A DNA stretch of 64,000 bases from positions 82,993,918-83,057,917 of the forward strand of contig OZ038382.1 in the NCBI GenBank assembly GCA_964036045.1, in the 5' to 3' direction. This document shows positions 1 through 11,104 of the stretch, piece by piece (position 1 is the stretch's first letter; each line of letters opens with the position of its first letter). The position numbers were made by a program, and so were the translations under genes. The notes beneath the pieces were generated by a model, which saw nothing but the letters and a program-made list of their open reading frames with translations, had not been told where the DNA came from and ran no database searches. Source of the DNA: Eutreptiella sp. 'Long Island Sound 2002' (lineage: Eukaryota > Euglenozoa > Euglenophyceae > Eutreptiales > Eutreptiaceae).

Positions 1-57
1 CATCAAGTTTCACCCTTCGCACGTACCTTAGAGTTGTATGGTAGAGCCACGTGGACT

Positions 58-83
58 TGGGGAGAGGGGTGTAGATTAGAGGA

Positions 84-131
<48 letters not shown>
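58..131. repeat. (CT)n microsatellite with GAGAGGGGTGTA flank
   Basis: A pure CT tract occupies 86-131. It is preceded by the motif GGGGAGAGGGGTGTAGATTA at about 59-79. The surrounding sequence (about 1-190) reappears inverted around 970-1110, so the microsatellite is part of a dispersed repeat and not an isolated tract. Confidence 0.9.
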
Positions 132-133
<2 letters not shown>

Positions 134-969
134 GAACGGTGCCGAACCTCCCAACTTTCTGGGTTTTCGGGGGTTGGTGCCATTGTTGCCTCATTTGTGC
201 CAACTGAGTGTTCCGGAGGTAGAGGTACGTGGGGTATATTCGGAAAGCCCTTGAACAAGGCTATTTGGAATACCCCAAGTCTGCATGCTGGACTGACAAC
301 ACGTCACATATTTTCGTCAATTTTGGACGATGCTTGTGTTGTTTGCTGCCTCTTTTTGTGAACAGGCAGCTGCCATGTCTTCATACAAATGCACGCCACG
401 GGCTATTGCTTCCCCGGAAGCACGACAAAAGCGTTTGTCGCGCAACAGCGCTCGCTATGGGGGTCTAAGGTGGGTGCAGGTTGCTCGGCATGAGCCTGGT
501 AGGGGGGCAAAAAAGCCCCGTACCTCCCGCTCACAGCCACTCGCATGCTCCCACAAGGAGCATGACATTCTGATGACCGTTGAGGCCACCACTTTTGCTG
601 CCCAGTTTTGGGATCCAAAGACGCACCCCACCAAGGCATCGCAGCAAGAATTTCTGGCCACATTCATTCACATTGATGTGGAGAAAAACGTGGCTGGATT
701 TTGGCAGCACACCCGACCCTACCGTAAAAAAGCAATGCTAACAGTGACAGTGATTCCGAATGAAAATGGATAAACGGTGCCGTGCCGTGTTTGTTTGCAC
801 CGTCCCATGTGTTGTGCTGCGCTGAAAAATGTCCACCCCTCGCCCCCAAACCCATACATTTCTGAAACGGCGTTTTCTTGCAAATTTCAAAAAGTATACA
901 CATACCCCCCCCCCCCAGGGTGATGACATGTTTGCAGACGGAAGCAAAAGGTGTAGAAAGTGCTAAAAA

Positions 970-1011
970 GGGCCAAAACCCAGAAAGTTGGCAGGCTATG
1001 AATGTTCCCGA

Positions 1012-1058
<47 letters not shown>

Positions 1059-1110
1059 CTTAATCTACACCCCTCTCCCAAGCCGCTTGTGGCTATTGGT
1101 TGGAGGTGAC
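970..1110. repeat. (GA)n microsatellite, inverted copy of the 1-190 repeat
   Basis: A GA tract runs from 1016 to 1055. It is followed by TAATCTACACCCCTCTCCC, the reverse complement of the motif next to the first CT tract, and is preceded by AAAACCCAGAAAGTTGG, the reverse complement of sequence just after that tract. The two loci are therefore inverted copies of one repeat. Confidence 0.85.
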
Positions 1111-1613
1111 CCAAAAGAAAGGCAAATGTGTTTCTCACCATGACTTGTTGTGTGTGGAATAGGCAAAAGCAGAGAGGTGTGCCCCCCCCCTTGGTGGACC
1201 GAAATCCACCACCTTTGTCGGGCACCTCCGAACGGTTGGCTATGCGGCCCACGTGTGATCCGACGGTTCGCCCCGCCCCTCACCCCAATACAGGGGAGGG
1301 TAGCATCGGCTTGGGTATTCGCAGCCGTACTGCGAACCTCAAGAGGGTGGCTCCTGAGGCGGAAAAGGGGTTAGTTTTACAATAGACACACATATATAGG
1401 GGGGGTTGGAAGGCAAGTGCGGACGTGTGGCCATAGCAACTCGGGGCAGTGGCTTCGGACCCCACCGCCATGAAGGTACATCACCCCTCCCCGCTTACAC
1501 CCCACTTGCACAACCCTTCTCCCCCCAAAAACAGATGCGAGGAACGGAGGGGAAGGGAAGGAAAGGGCCTACAACATGTTGCACTTGTTGCAAACAGGGA
1601 AGACTTTCTAGGG

Positions 1614-1742
1614 ATGGGCCTAGGACCAAGAGCGGCTACTTGGAACACTTTCTACGGAAGGGCCTAAGACCAAGAGTGGCTACTTGGAACACTTTTTTGG
1701 GAAGAGCCTAAGACCAAGAGTGGCTACTTGGGACACTTTCTA
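1614..1742. repeat. 44-bp tandem repeat, about three copies
   Basis: The unit contains CCTAAGACCAAGAGTGGCTA followed by CTTGGAACACTTT. Equivalent bases fall at 1619, 1663 and 1707, so the period is 44 bp. Copies differ at a few positions. No coding signal is seen. Confidence 0.85.
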
Positions 1743-1884
1743 CACATTTGCCAAAAAAAATGGCCGAAGGTAGGTAGGGGGGGGGTTAGCACATTACTTT
1801 CAGAAAACGCAAGTGGTGTGTGTGCCAATTTTCATGGCTTTTTGGGGCTTTGAGCGGGCCAAAATGGCTCAAAACGGGCCCTAA

Positions 1885-2760
1885 ATCACCTCATTTCACT
1901 TGTTTGTGCACCCCAAATGGTCCAAGATCGGTTTTGGAAAAACACATTTTTGAATCCCTTTTGACCTAGTTTCCGCTCCAAAAGCGCCCATTTTCAAGGC
2001 ATTTTGCCACTTTCGGCGAAAACGGGCCACCACGGGCTCAAACCGGCCTAAAAATACTTGTTTGAGCATCCCAAGTGGTCTACGAACAACCTTGAAAAAA
2101 ATCTTTTTTTCGCCCCAGGGGACCACGGTGGACCCACCGTTGGCCCCAACCGTGCGCGCGTTGGGTTGCCCTCCGGCTCCACCAAATGACCACTGGTATT
2201 GGGGTCTAAGCGTCTCGTTAAAGGATTCTGAGGCTTGGAAACCACAAAAAGTGGGGGGTTGCGGGACTAGGTGCACTCAGAATTCGGTTTCGAGCCACGT
2301 AGCCCAAGATACGGCCCCTTCTTGGTTTTAGGGCTGTTTGACACAAACAGCGCACATTTAGGCCATTTTGAGCCATTTGTGGGCCGTTTCTCGGACATAT
2401 CGTGGAGCTAGAGGGCAAAAAAGGGCTCTTGGTCACGGGGTAATCAAGGCGCAGGTGGAGTGTACGTACCGTTTGCCTTCGTTTGGCCGTTTTCACTGGG
2501 CTTTAGGGCCGTTTTGGACCAAAAAAGACTGTTTTGGGGCAAAAGATGCGCAATTTTGGGACCTCCCCACTTGGCACCCACGCCCCGGGGCGCCACCGGT
2601 GAGTTTTGGGCTCAAAACTTGGATGTGGCAAGGGCACCACCCAGGCTGTAGGATGCCTAGAGTAAAGTGGAGCCCGGAGCGATGAGGTGGCGCAATGGCC
2701 AAAACGGAATGGTGACGTGCTTGCTTGCTTGTTGTTGCTTGCTAGCTAGATTTAAGGGAG
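1885..2760. repeat. Copy 1 of a 1.39-kb dispersed repeat
   Basis: This block and the block at 3268-4165 align over most of their length at an offset of about 1,388-1,390 bp. Landmarks are the CTTGTTTGAGCAT segment, the TGAGGCTTGGAAACCAC segment, and the end segment AATGGCCAAAACGGAATGG. Each copy ends in the GAGAGGGGTGTAGTAATATA motif and a TA-rich microsatellite. Open frames here are short and not conserved, so I call no gene. Confidence 0.8.
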
Positions 2761-2770
2761 AGGGGTGTAG

Positions 2771-2778
2771 TAATATAT

Positions 2779-2814
<36 letters not shown>

Positions 2815-2845
2815 CTTTTAATACACATCCCTCTCCCCAACTCCG
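2771..2845. repeat. (TA)n/(CATA)n microsatellite between inverted flanks
   Basis: TA-rich sequence at 2771-2814 lies between GGGAGAGGGGTGTAGTAATA on the left and TTTTAATACACATCCCTCTC on the right. The two flanks are near-perfect reverse complements, so the microsatellite forms the loop of a hairpin. Confidence 0.85.
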
Positions 2846-2929
2846 AGTGGCACCACCATGTGTCTTTAGGGTGCGTGCGAAGGGTACAGCTTGGTGCATA
2901 CATGTGGCAGAAGGTGCTAAACTCGATCA

Positions 2930-3470
2930 AAATGGGCTCAAAATGGGCTCAAAACACTTGTTCATGCACCCCCAGTGGTCCAGGGTCACTTTTGGTAAAA
3001 CGTGGAGTTGACCCATTTTTCACCCATTTTTGCTCCCCAAATGGCCCCTTTTCAAGACATATTGGGATTTTCCATGGGCCAAAACCCATCCCAATGGGCC
3101 CAAAATGGGCTAAGAACACTTGTCTGAGCATCCCGAAGGGTCCAGGATCACTTTTGAAACAACGCGTTCTTGACCCATTTTTGACCCATTTTTGGTTCCA
3201 AAACGGCCCCTTTTCAAGGCATATTGGGATTTTCCTAGGGGCAAAACACATCACCACAGGCTGAAAATGGGCTGAAAACACTTGTTTGAGCATGCCAAAT
3301 GGTCCAGGATCACCTTTGCAAAAACGCGTTTTTCACCTATTTTTGACCCATTTTTGGTTCTAGAACGGCCCATTTTCAAGGCATTTTGGGATTTTCCATG
3401 GCCCAAAACGCGTCACCACGGGCTCAAAACGGGCTAAAAACAGTTGTTTGAGCATGCCAAGTGGTCAAGG
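2930..3470. repeat. 162-bp tandem repeat, 3-4 copies
   Basis: The phrase AACACTTGTTTGAGCAT and its variants recur at about 2952, 3115, 3277 and 3438, a period of 161-163 bp. Each unit also contains TTTTGACCCATTTTTGG and CCTTTTCAAGGCATATTGGG variants. Two further diverged units lie at about 1890-2090, so the satellite-like unit is a building block of the 1.39-kb repeat. Confidence 0.85.
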
Positions 3471-4165
3471 AACAACTTGAGAAAAGGATCTTTTTTTTCG
3501 CCTTGGGGACCCCGGTGGACCCACCGTTGGCCACCACCGTGCGCGGGCCGCGCTGCCCTCCGGCTCCACCAAGTGGCCACTAGTACGGGGGTCTACGCGT
3601 CTCGTTGGGCGAATCTGAGGCTTGGAAACCACAAAAAAGTGGGGGGTTGCGGGTGGACTAGGTGCCCTCGGAATCGGATTTTGAGCAACGTAGCCCAAGA
3701 TACGGCCCATGCTTGGTTTCTGGGTGTTGGTGCACATCGCGCAGATTTTGGGGCTTTTTGGTGCCTTTTTGGGCCCTTTCTCGGACGGGAGCTGAAGGGC
3801 ACTAGAGGGCTCTTTGACACGGTGAAGTCAAGCCGCACGTGTAATGTAGCCACCGTTTTCTTTCGTTAGGGTGTTTCGCCCGGGTTGGGGGGCTATTTTC
3901 GGCGAAAAATGGCTGTTTTTGGCTCTAAACGCCGCACATTTGGAAGGGCACGTCCCGACTTGGCGCCACCGCCCCGGGCCGCCACCGGTGAGTTTTTGGC
4001 TCAAAACTTGGATGTGGCAAGGCCACCACCTAGGCTCTGGGATGGCTAAAGTAGAGTCAACTCCGGGGCGTTGGGAAGGTGCAATGGCCAAAACGGAATG
4101 GTGACGTGCTTGTTGCTTGCTTGTTAGCTAAATTTAAGGGGAGAGGGGTGTAGTAATATATAGAT
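3268..4165. repeat. Copy 2 of the 1.39-kb dispersed repeat
   Basis: This is the second copy of the block at 1885-2760, with the same order of landmarks and the same GAGAGGGGTGTAGTAATATA end at about 4140-4160. It leads into a short imperfect TA/GATA tract at 4155-4206. Confidence 0.8.
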
Positions 4166-4206
4166 ATATGTATATGCATATGTACATGTATAGATCTAGA
4201 TATATA

Positions 4207-4998
4207 GATCCATGCCAGCCACGGACCGCCGTTGCGCATTGGAATCCCAGCTGATCAGCTCAAGTATGCCCACAATTGTTTACGTCCGCACCACATCTGC
4301 CATCACGTACAGCAACGGGGGTTCCCTCTTCCTCTTTGACATTAGTTCCTTCCAACCACTCGCCAGCCACAGAGGTCAGATGTTGGAGCGCAATCGCGTC
4401 AAAGATGTTTGCTATCACAGAAAGCGGCCGCTTGGGACAAATGCGCTTTGTAGGGCGTAAATCGGACAACCAATCGTATTTAGCTATCAAATATTGATGA
4501 ATGACGCACAATGAGCTCTTTAGAGCGCAACTCGGAAGATAGGTTGTATTTGACTACAAAGAATACCTTGTGAGCGCCAAAAAATACGGTCCGGATGGCG
4601 GTGAGGTGCATGTTTCTTCATACTTGCCAAGCGTGCCTTTACCATTTGAGGATCCGTCTTCTTGGCCTGTCCATGCTCGCCGTTGAGATTTCAGCGTAGC
4701 TTCTGGATAAGGATTTTGATTTGCTTGGGCTCCACCGGTTCGGATATTGTGTTCTTCACCATCGCGTTGCTAATAGTCTCAATGTTCCCAGCCTTCATGG
4801 CAAGGTCCTTATGCTTTGTGCCTTGGGAGGGGGTCATACACGCTTCGAGGGCCTAGCTCAGGTTGGCATAGGTATCATCACAGTGATTGGGCCAAAACGG
4901 GGCTGACTTGCCATCCATGAATTGGAAAATGGACTCACGAAAATACAGGAAACGTAGGGAACCATGGGTGTCGGAGACATTGGATGAAAGATCTTAGT
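4207..4998. other. Anonymous sequence
   Basis: I see no recognisable gene, repeat or RNA here. Small open frames exist on both strands, but none resembles a known family or shows a splice-compatible context. Confidence 0.5.
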
Positions 4999-5450
4999 TC
5001 AGCACTCGGCATTAGAACATTCAAGCACAAATGAAATATCCTCCTCTGAACATGCAAAATCCCTGTCCACTTGCCAATTTGAGTTTGAAATGGAGATAAC
5101 TCTGCACTGGTCCACCATTGCATCAAAGTCATCACCCGCATACTCACTATCATCCCCTTGGTCTTCATCTGGTATACCCACAAGGGCAGCTTCTGGGCCT
5201 GGTGGGGCTGGGGGGGGGGGGGACGAGGCACAGGTGGGGGCTTTGCAATGGTGTCACCGTGGAATGGGGTGTTGCCTAAAAATTTTTTCGCTCTCGTAGT
5301 CGCCACTTGCCCATGTGTGTACCGTGGACAAAAATTCATGCCACGCACAGTTTCCACATTCACATCCACGGGACCGGCAAGTGTATGAACTGTTTTGACG
5401 AAAAGATCTTGCACATGTTGTTTGTAGAGTGGATCACGCAAGAAGCCCAC
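4999..5450 (-). pseudogene. Possible coding exon or relic, proline-rich, frame broken at a poly-C tract
   Basis: On the minus strand a coding-like frame runs from about 5450 to the homopolymer at 5209-5221, with segments such as KTVHTLAGPVDVNVETVRG and ATTRAKKFLGNTPFHGD, then a run of prolines. After the C tract, coding character continues in another frame with an acidic segment (DEDQGDDSEYAGDDFDAM) ending at a stop near 4999. The simplest reading is one coding region whose frame is interrupted by a variable-length C run, either a real indel or a homopolymer sequencing error. I do not recognise the protein, and no start codon or clear splice acceptor is visible upstream. It could also be chance coding. 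Confidence 0.3.
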
Positions 5451-5806
5451 AAAATTTCATGGAACCAGGCCCGGCACCAAGGACCGGAACCTCGGGTATC
5501 AATGCAAAACATTGTACAATATAGGACGGTAACGAAGAATGTATCCCAACTAGTAAACGTCGTACGTAGTCGAATATAGGAATTTGGCCCCTGGATAAAA
5601 AATCTTCATGTCGACCAACAGTTGAAGAACTCTGGTGGACCTACGTTGCAGGTTGACTACCAAGCGCAAAAAAGTCTGAAGATCACATTGAGTGCCTCTC
5701 ACTAGGGGGGACAAGAGGAGGGGTTTCCATTGCACACTTTCAACACCTTGACGCTTTAGATCATCTGGGCACCTCACATCTTTCGGAGTGAGGGAGCCCT
5801 ATAGGG

Positions 5807-6225
<419 letters not shown>

Positions 6226-6900
6226 TGCGGTTCCCGTTGTAAAGGTAGAACTCCGAAACCAGAGCCACTTAAGGAGGCATCAACCTTCGAGGGGGTAGGT
6301 AGCCAATGTTTCCTAAAACAGCTGTAAAACCGGAGTGATGCAAGGCTAGCTGCAACTTTGTCCATCCTAAGAGCGGCAACATATGCTGCTTAGTGGGAAA
6401 GGCTGGGGGCAATGTACAAACACGCGCCGGAATATGCAAGCTTGCGTCATGAGACATAAGAACACCTGCCTGGCTACAAGTACGTTTGGAACGGGGTTTG
6501 CATGGGTACAATACACAATACAAACTATATGATGCCTCACAGAGGTGGGCTAACCACTGCCGCCCTTGACCGGTTACCTTCATAGCTGTCAACATTTGTC
6601 GGGCGTCCCCAACAATCCGGTAATGCCGTTCGTCTGCCCTTATTTAAATGAAAAACTCAACGAACTGCAACGTACCCCCATGGGAACAAACATGCTACAT
6701 AATAGCCAAACATGAATGCACTCTCCCTCCTACATGAAGGCTTGGAACACTGAGGCATCCCTTGTGTTTGTAAAACCTAAAAAGACACCATAGACACTAT
6801 AGAGAGGCGGAAACTCACCAAAGGCAAGTAGGCAGCAAAAACTTTGAAAGATAAGCAACATACAAAGAGAAGTGAGTCCCGACATGTAGAAGCTTGAATA
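6226..6900. other. Anonymous sequence
   Basis: No gene, RNA or repeat family is recognisable. Open frames are short and occur on both strands. Confidence 0.5.
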
Positions 6901-6902
6901 AT

Positions 6903-7534
6903 TTGCGCTCTGCAGAGCGCAACCAACTCCAAAAGACCAATTCTAACCAGCTTTTTGGTTCAGTTTCCATGAGATGCACTCTGCAGAGCGCAACAATAAA
7001 AAAACATAAAAATTTGCGTTGCATTCCTACAAAGCTACAAAAATGTGCCCAGTAGAGCGCAACAAACCAAAAACACCACAAGCGAGGCCAAACCGATGGC
7101 CCACTCACAGTCCCCCTACCAACCACGGAGAGAAAGAAAGTAGAAATGGAGAAATACATCATACCTTCTTTTGCAGTAAAACGAAGCCTCCAACCATCAC
7201 ATAAACGTCCAACATCTTGATAACCATTGATAAATTGTATCGGTGTATCAATAGCTCGGATGCTCGACTAAAAACCGGTTGTTCGCTCACCGGAGCGCTC
7301 TGCAGAGCCCATGGACAAAGAATCACATGAAATGGTGGTGTTATTTGGAATTGGTAGGTTCGTTCCTCTTTGCATAGCGCAATGAGCCGGAAACACACGA
7401 AAAATGAGTGAAATGTAAGCGGGTTGCCCAAAGAGAGATCAACCACGGAGCGCTTTGCAGAGCGCTGCGGCTGAAATTGTTGTGGATGACGGGCTGAATT
7501 GGACAGTGGGGCTTCGGAGCGCTTTGCATAGCGC
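6903..7534. repeat. Cluster of GCGCTYTGCAKAGCGC palindromes
   Basis: A short palindromic word recurs seven times in 640 bp. The perfect 20-mer TTGCGCTCTGCAGAGCGCAA is at 6903-6922. Variants lie at 6975-6992, 7053-7063 (half-site), 7294-7310, 7367-7383, 7449-7466 and 7518-7534. The sequence between the sites is not repeated, so this is not an ordinary tandem array. Confidence 0.8.
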
Positions 7535-8136
7535 ATGAAACTCCTTGACAATAAAAATGGTGTGTCTTGGTGATGTTGTGCACATCATCAAACTTGGATG
7601 GCACATTGGTGGTGTCTCAAATCTAGAGAACAACGGGTCACATTTCCATGGTCAAAACAGACATTTCAAGATCACCCTTTTTGGGTCCGACCCAAGGCCC
7701 ACAGAGCTGACCTAAGAAGACGGCCAAAATTGTTGTGCATACCTTGTTGTCGCGGCGGCATTTAATGAAAAGCAGCTTCTCGTTATCCCATGCATCGTGC
7801 GCCGCTTCTCGGGGCCACTGTGCTATGCGAAGCTGGAATCCATCGCCTCTGCAGTTGAGAGGGGGCGGTGCAGCAGGGCCCAGTGCCTCTGCAGAAGGTG
7901 GGCTTGCTTGCCAAAAGGACTCTCCAATTGGAGCCAAAAAGGCCCACGAAGCCACACCAAGTCCCCTAACTACAGAAACAGGGTGGCCATCGGATCCTGG
8001 GCATCGGTGGGGGGTGGACTCACAAACGGAGGATGGTATGGGCATCACACCCTATAAGCATTAACAGGTGCCAACTAGCTCTCAAAATGATCTTGACGGG
8101 GCACGCCCACAAAAGCTTGCCATCTGTCACTGAGGG

Positions 8137-8490
8137 CTACCGAGAGACCATAGTGTGGGATTTCACAAGGTTGTGGCGGTTGGTCCGTGCTGGCAAATTA
8201 CGAGCTAGATTACGAGCTCGTTCAGCCTTGGTCCTTGGCAAAAGATTAAGCATGAAACCCTCAACATCCACCCGTCGGTGCCTTTTGCCGGGGGTTGGGA
8301 AACCGAAGAGGACCACCTGCTTCTCGACCCCCGGATAGACAGACAAATCTCTGTGCCTAATTGTGGAGGCAAGCAAAAACATGTTTCCACGCTTACACAT
8401 AACGGTCCGGCGGACTAAACTAGTATGCTCTCCGACGTGATTTCCCAAATGCATCTCCACATGATACTTATCCGAAATGATTAGCATCAT
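8137..8490 (-). pseudogene. Possible minus-strand coding relic
   Basis: An open frame of 117 codons has protein-like composition, with segments such as KRGNMFLLASTIRHRDLSVY and VVLFGFPTPGKRHRRVDVEG. It is in a different frame from the coding-like stretch at 8597-9679 on the same strand, so the two could be separate exons or parts of one decayed gene. I do not recognise the family. A further coding-like stretch on this strand, around 7735-7900, contains DGFQLRIAQWPREAAHDAWD. Confidence 0.25.
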
Positions 8491-8596
8491 GCTAAGCTAC
8501 TGGGGCAAATCACCGCGATGGGGAAACATAGTTGGCAACCGATCAACATTGCTGTGCCAAGTCTACTTCCCCGCTTCCGTATCAACCTCGTCCCCC

Positions 8597-9679
8597 TTAA
8601 TCCTCCCCGATTGCGATGGATGACCACATGGTGGCGTGCAAGTCGCGCATCGGGGGCCAATGGGCCGAGGGGAGCTCAGCGGCCCACTTCCACGTCTTGC
8701 GCCCCAACACCGTGGCCAACTTGCCCGGACAGGTCCTCCAACGGCGCGGCAGCTTGGGATCTGCCCAACAAGCCTCGCACGTGTGCGTGTTTGAGATCAT
8801 ATCCCAAGCGACGTCCCATTGAGCCGGGGGTTGCTCCAAGGAGCCGTGCACAATGGTGTACCATTGTGAGGCCTCCTCGGGGGACACGATGCCGATACGC
8901 ATCCTGATGCCGAGCTCCCTCAACGAGTCATCAGACTCCAAACCTGGAGTTGGCAACTCGTGTGAGTGAATTGGAGCCGCAGGTAAATGTAGGGCGCGGG
9001 GATGCTACATCCCGACAAAAAAGTGCTTCTCCGACGAGGTGAAGAGGGCTTGACGGCTATAGTTGGGAATGTGCAAGCACCACTCGGGTGTGATGGTGCA
9101 CGACCCCAACGCTTCCCACCGGGCCCCATGAAGCACCCCCTTTTTGCGGTTCACCACATCAACCCCAAGATCGGCCATATACCCATACTCTAAATCACTA
9201 GTGTCGATGAGGTTTACCGCAAGGTCCCGAGCCTGTTTGACGAGCTTTCTGGCAGCTGGCCGAAGGAGGTCGTCTATGACCTCTTCCTCGGGGAACCGGA
9301 CTGCTTGGAGGTTGTGATGGGCCAGGCGCAGCACTCGGTTGGCCTATTCGATCCGGTTTTTACTCAACTGGGTCCTGTCCGAAACCGAATGTGGATGACG
9401 TGTGTGTGTGTGTAGGGGGCTTAATTCCCCTGCCCAACGTTTCAAAGGGCTAAGGTGCGATGAAATTGTACCCGTGTACCATGCCTGATCAAGAGGACAT
9501 GGCGCACGGGGCCGGTTCACGAGGGTCTCAAATGCCTTAGAAACATGGTGGTTCAGCAAGCCCGCGGGCTGCATGATGTGCAAAAAGGGCCTAATAACAA
9601 GAAGCGAATGTGGGATCGGAGGGTGAATATGTGAGCGAGGGAAGGGTTGGGAGAGGGGAGGAGGTGGAACCGTGCGCAT
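8597..9679 (-). pseudogene. Decayed minus-strand reading frame with two in-frame TAG stops
   Basis: One frame stays protein-like from about 9679 down to a TAA at 8597, broken only by TAG at 9344-9346 and TAG at 9005-9007. The middle segment (FPEEEVIDDLLRPAARKLV, LAVNLIDTSDLEYGYMADLG) and the last segment (SPEEASQWYTIVHGSLEQPP, WDVAWDMISNTHTCEACWAD) look like genuine protein. No conserved domain is recognisable. I read it as a pseudogene or a fragment of an unidentified mobile element. The first part (9350-9679) is less convincing than the rest. Confidence 0.35.
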
Positions 9680-9694
9680 TACGTGTGCACTTCG

Positions 9695-9842
9695 CTTTCT
9701 ATGAGCTTGTAGTGAGCTTTGGGTGAACTTTTAAATCAGCTTTCAGTGAACATCAGTGAGCTTTCAGTGAGCTTGCAATGAGCCTCACTAGGAAGGTGAA
9801 GTGAAGGTGAAGTGTAGGTGAAGTGAAGGTGAAATGACAGCT
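9695..9842. repeat. Short degenerate repeats (TGAGCTTTCAG and AGTGAAGGTGA types)
   Basis: TGAGCTTTCAGTGA-like words recur between about 9700 and 9785. They are followed by GGTGAAGTGAAGGTGAAGTG-like repeats at 9795-9837. No gene is seen. Confidence 0.7.
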
Positions 9843-10033
9843 TCCTTTTTCTGAAAAAGTACCCCAATGTTACAATAGCGTCTGATTTGAATGTCACCCA
9901 CCTCAGTACAATAAAATAACATTGTCTAGGATGCAACACGGACAGAAAACATGCACAAAGACACCGCAATTCATCGCTTCGCCTTGAGTGCAAGTTTGCC
10001 GCAAAAAATGTTGACACATATACGGCAAGAAGT

Positions 10034-10143
10034 CGCCCCCCCCCCCCGTACCTCCGAGGTACGGGGGGGGGTACCGGATGGGTACGGGGGGGAGGTACGG
10101 GGGGGAGGTACGGGGGGGTACGGGGGGGGGGTACGGGGGGTTT
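10034..10143. repeat. GGTACGGGGGG array with a C/G hairpin
   Basis: A C-run at 10037-10047 followed by GTACCTCCGAGGTAC and a G-run forms a perfect C/G-rich hairpin. From there GGTACGGGGGG-type units continue to about 10140. The strand is G-rich enough for quadruplex formation. Confidence 0.85.
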
Positions 10144-10925
10144 GGCGGTTCACACACAAGGCGGTGCACACAGAGGGCGGTGCATACACAAGGCCGTGCA
10201 CACAAAGGGCGGTCTGTAGCCACCGCAGAAGTCTTGTTATTTAAGGGGCCACGGGCAAGGCGGTACACACACAAGGCGGTACACACACAAGGCGGTGCGC
10301 ACAAAAGGCAGCCTGTAGCCACCGCAGGAGTCTTGTGATTTAAGGGGCCACGGGCAAGGCGGTACACATAGAACGCGGTACACACACAAGGCTGTGCACA
10401 CAAAGGGCGGTCTGTAGCCACCGCAGGAGTCTTGTTATTTAAGGGGCCACGGGCAAGGCGGTACACACACAAGGCGGTGCACACAAAAGGCGGCCTGCAG
10501 CCACCGCAGGAGTCTTGTAACTTAAGGGGCCACAGGCAAGGCAGTACACACACAAGGCCGTGCACACAAAAGGCGGCCTGTAGCCACCGCAGGAGTCTTG
10601 TTATTTAGGGGCCACGGGCAAGGCGGTACACACAGAAGGCGGTACACACACAAGGTGGTGCGCACAAAAGCTGGTCTGTAGCCACCGCAAGAGTCTTGTT
10701 ATTTAAGGGGCCACGGGCAAGGCGGTACACACAGAAGGAGGTACACAGACAAGGTGGTGCTCACAAAAGGTGGTCTGTAGCCACCGCAGGAGTCTTGTCA
10801 TTTAAGGGGCCACAGGCAAGGCGGTACACACAGAAGGTGGTACACACAGAGGGCGGTGCACACACAAGGCGGTGCACACAACATGCGGTCTGTAGCCACA
10901 TCGGGATTCTTGTAATCTAAGCGGA
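10144..10925. repeat. Minisatellite, about 83-100-bp unit, 8 copies
   Basis: The unit holds GGGGCCACGGGCAAGGCGGT, several ACACACAAGGCGGTG-type subunits, and CTGTAGCCACCGCAGGAGTC followed by TTGTTATTTAA. The CTTG landmark falls at 10233, 10333, 10431, 10514, 10597, 10695, 10794 and 10909. Unit lengths of 83, 98-100 and 115 bp differ by one 15-17-bp subunit, so this is a nested minisatellite. A 220-codon minus-strand frame across it is a by-product of the repeat. Confidence 0.9.
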
Positions 10926-10959
10926 GGTGCGGGGGCTGGCCTCCACGTCGAGCTACGGT

Positions 10960-11104
10960 TACGTGGGGGGCACCGGGGGGGGGGGTACGGGGGAGTACGG
11001 GGGGGAGGTACGGGGGGGATACGGGGGGAGGTACGGGGGGGGGGTACGGGATGGAGGTACGGGGGGGGGGTACGGGGGGGATGTACGGGGGGGGGGTACG
11101 GGGG
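10960..11104. repeat. Second GGTACGGGGGG array
   Basis: Units of GGTACGGGGGG, GAGTACGGGG and GATGTACGGGGG type fill this stretch, mirroring the array on the other side of the minisatellite in the same orientation. Confidence 0.85.

Noticed and set aside
10144-10925. CRISPR array or repeat protein
   Set aside because: Repeats are contiguous with variable subunits and no unique spacers, in a eukaryotic context; the open frame across it is a by-product.
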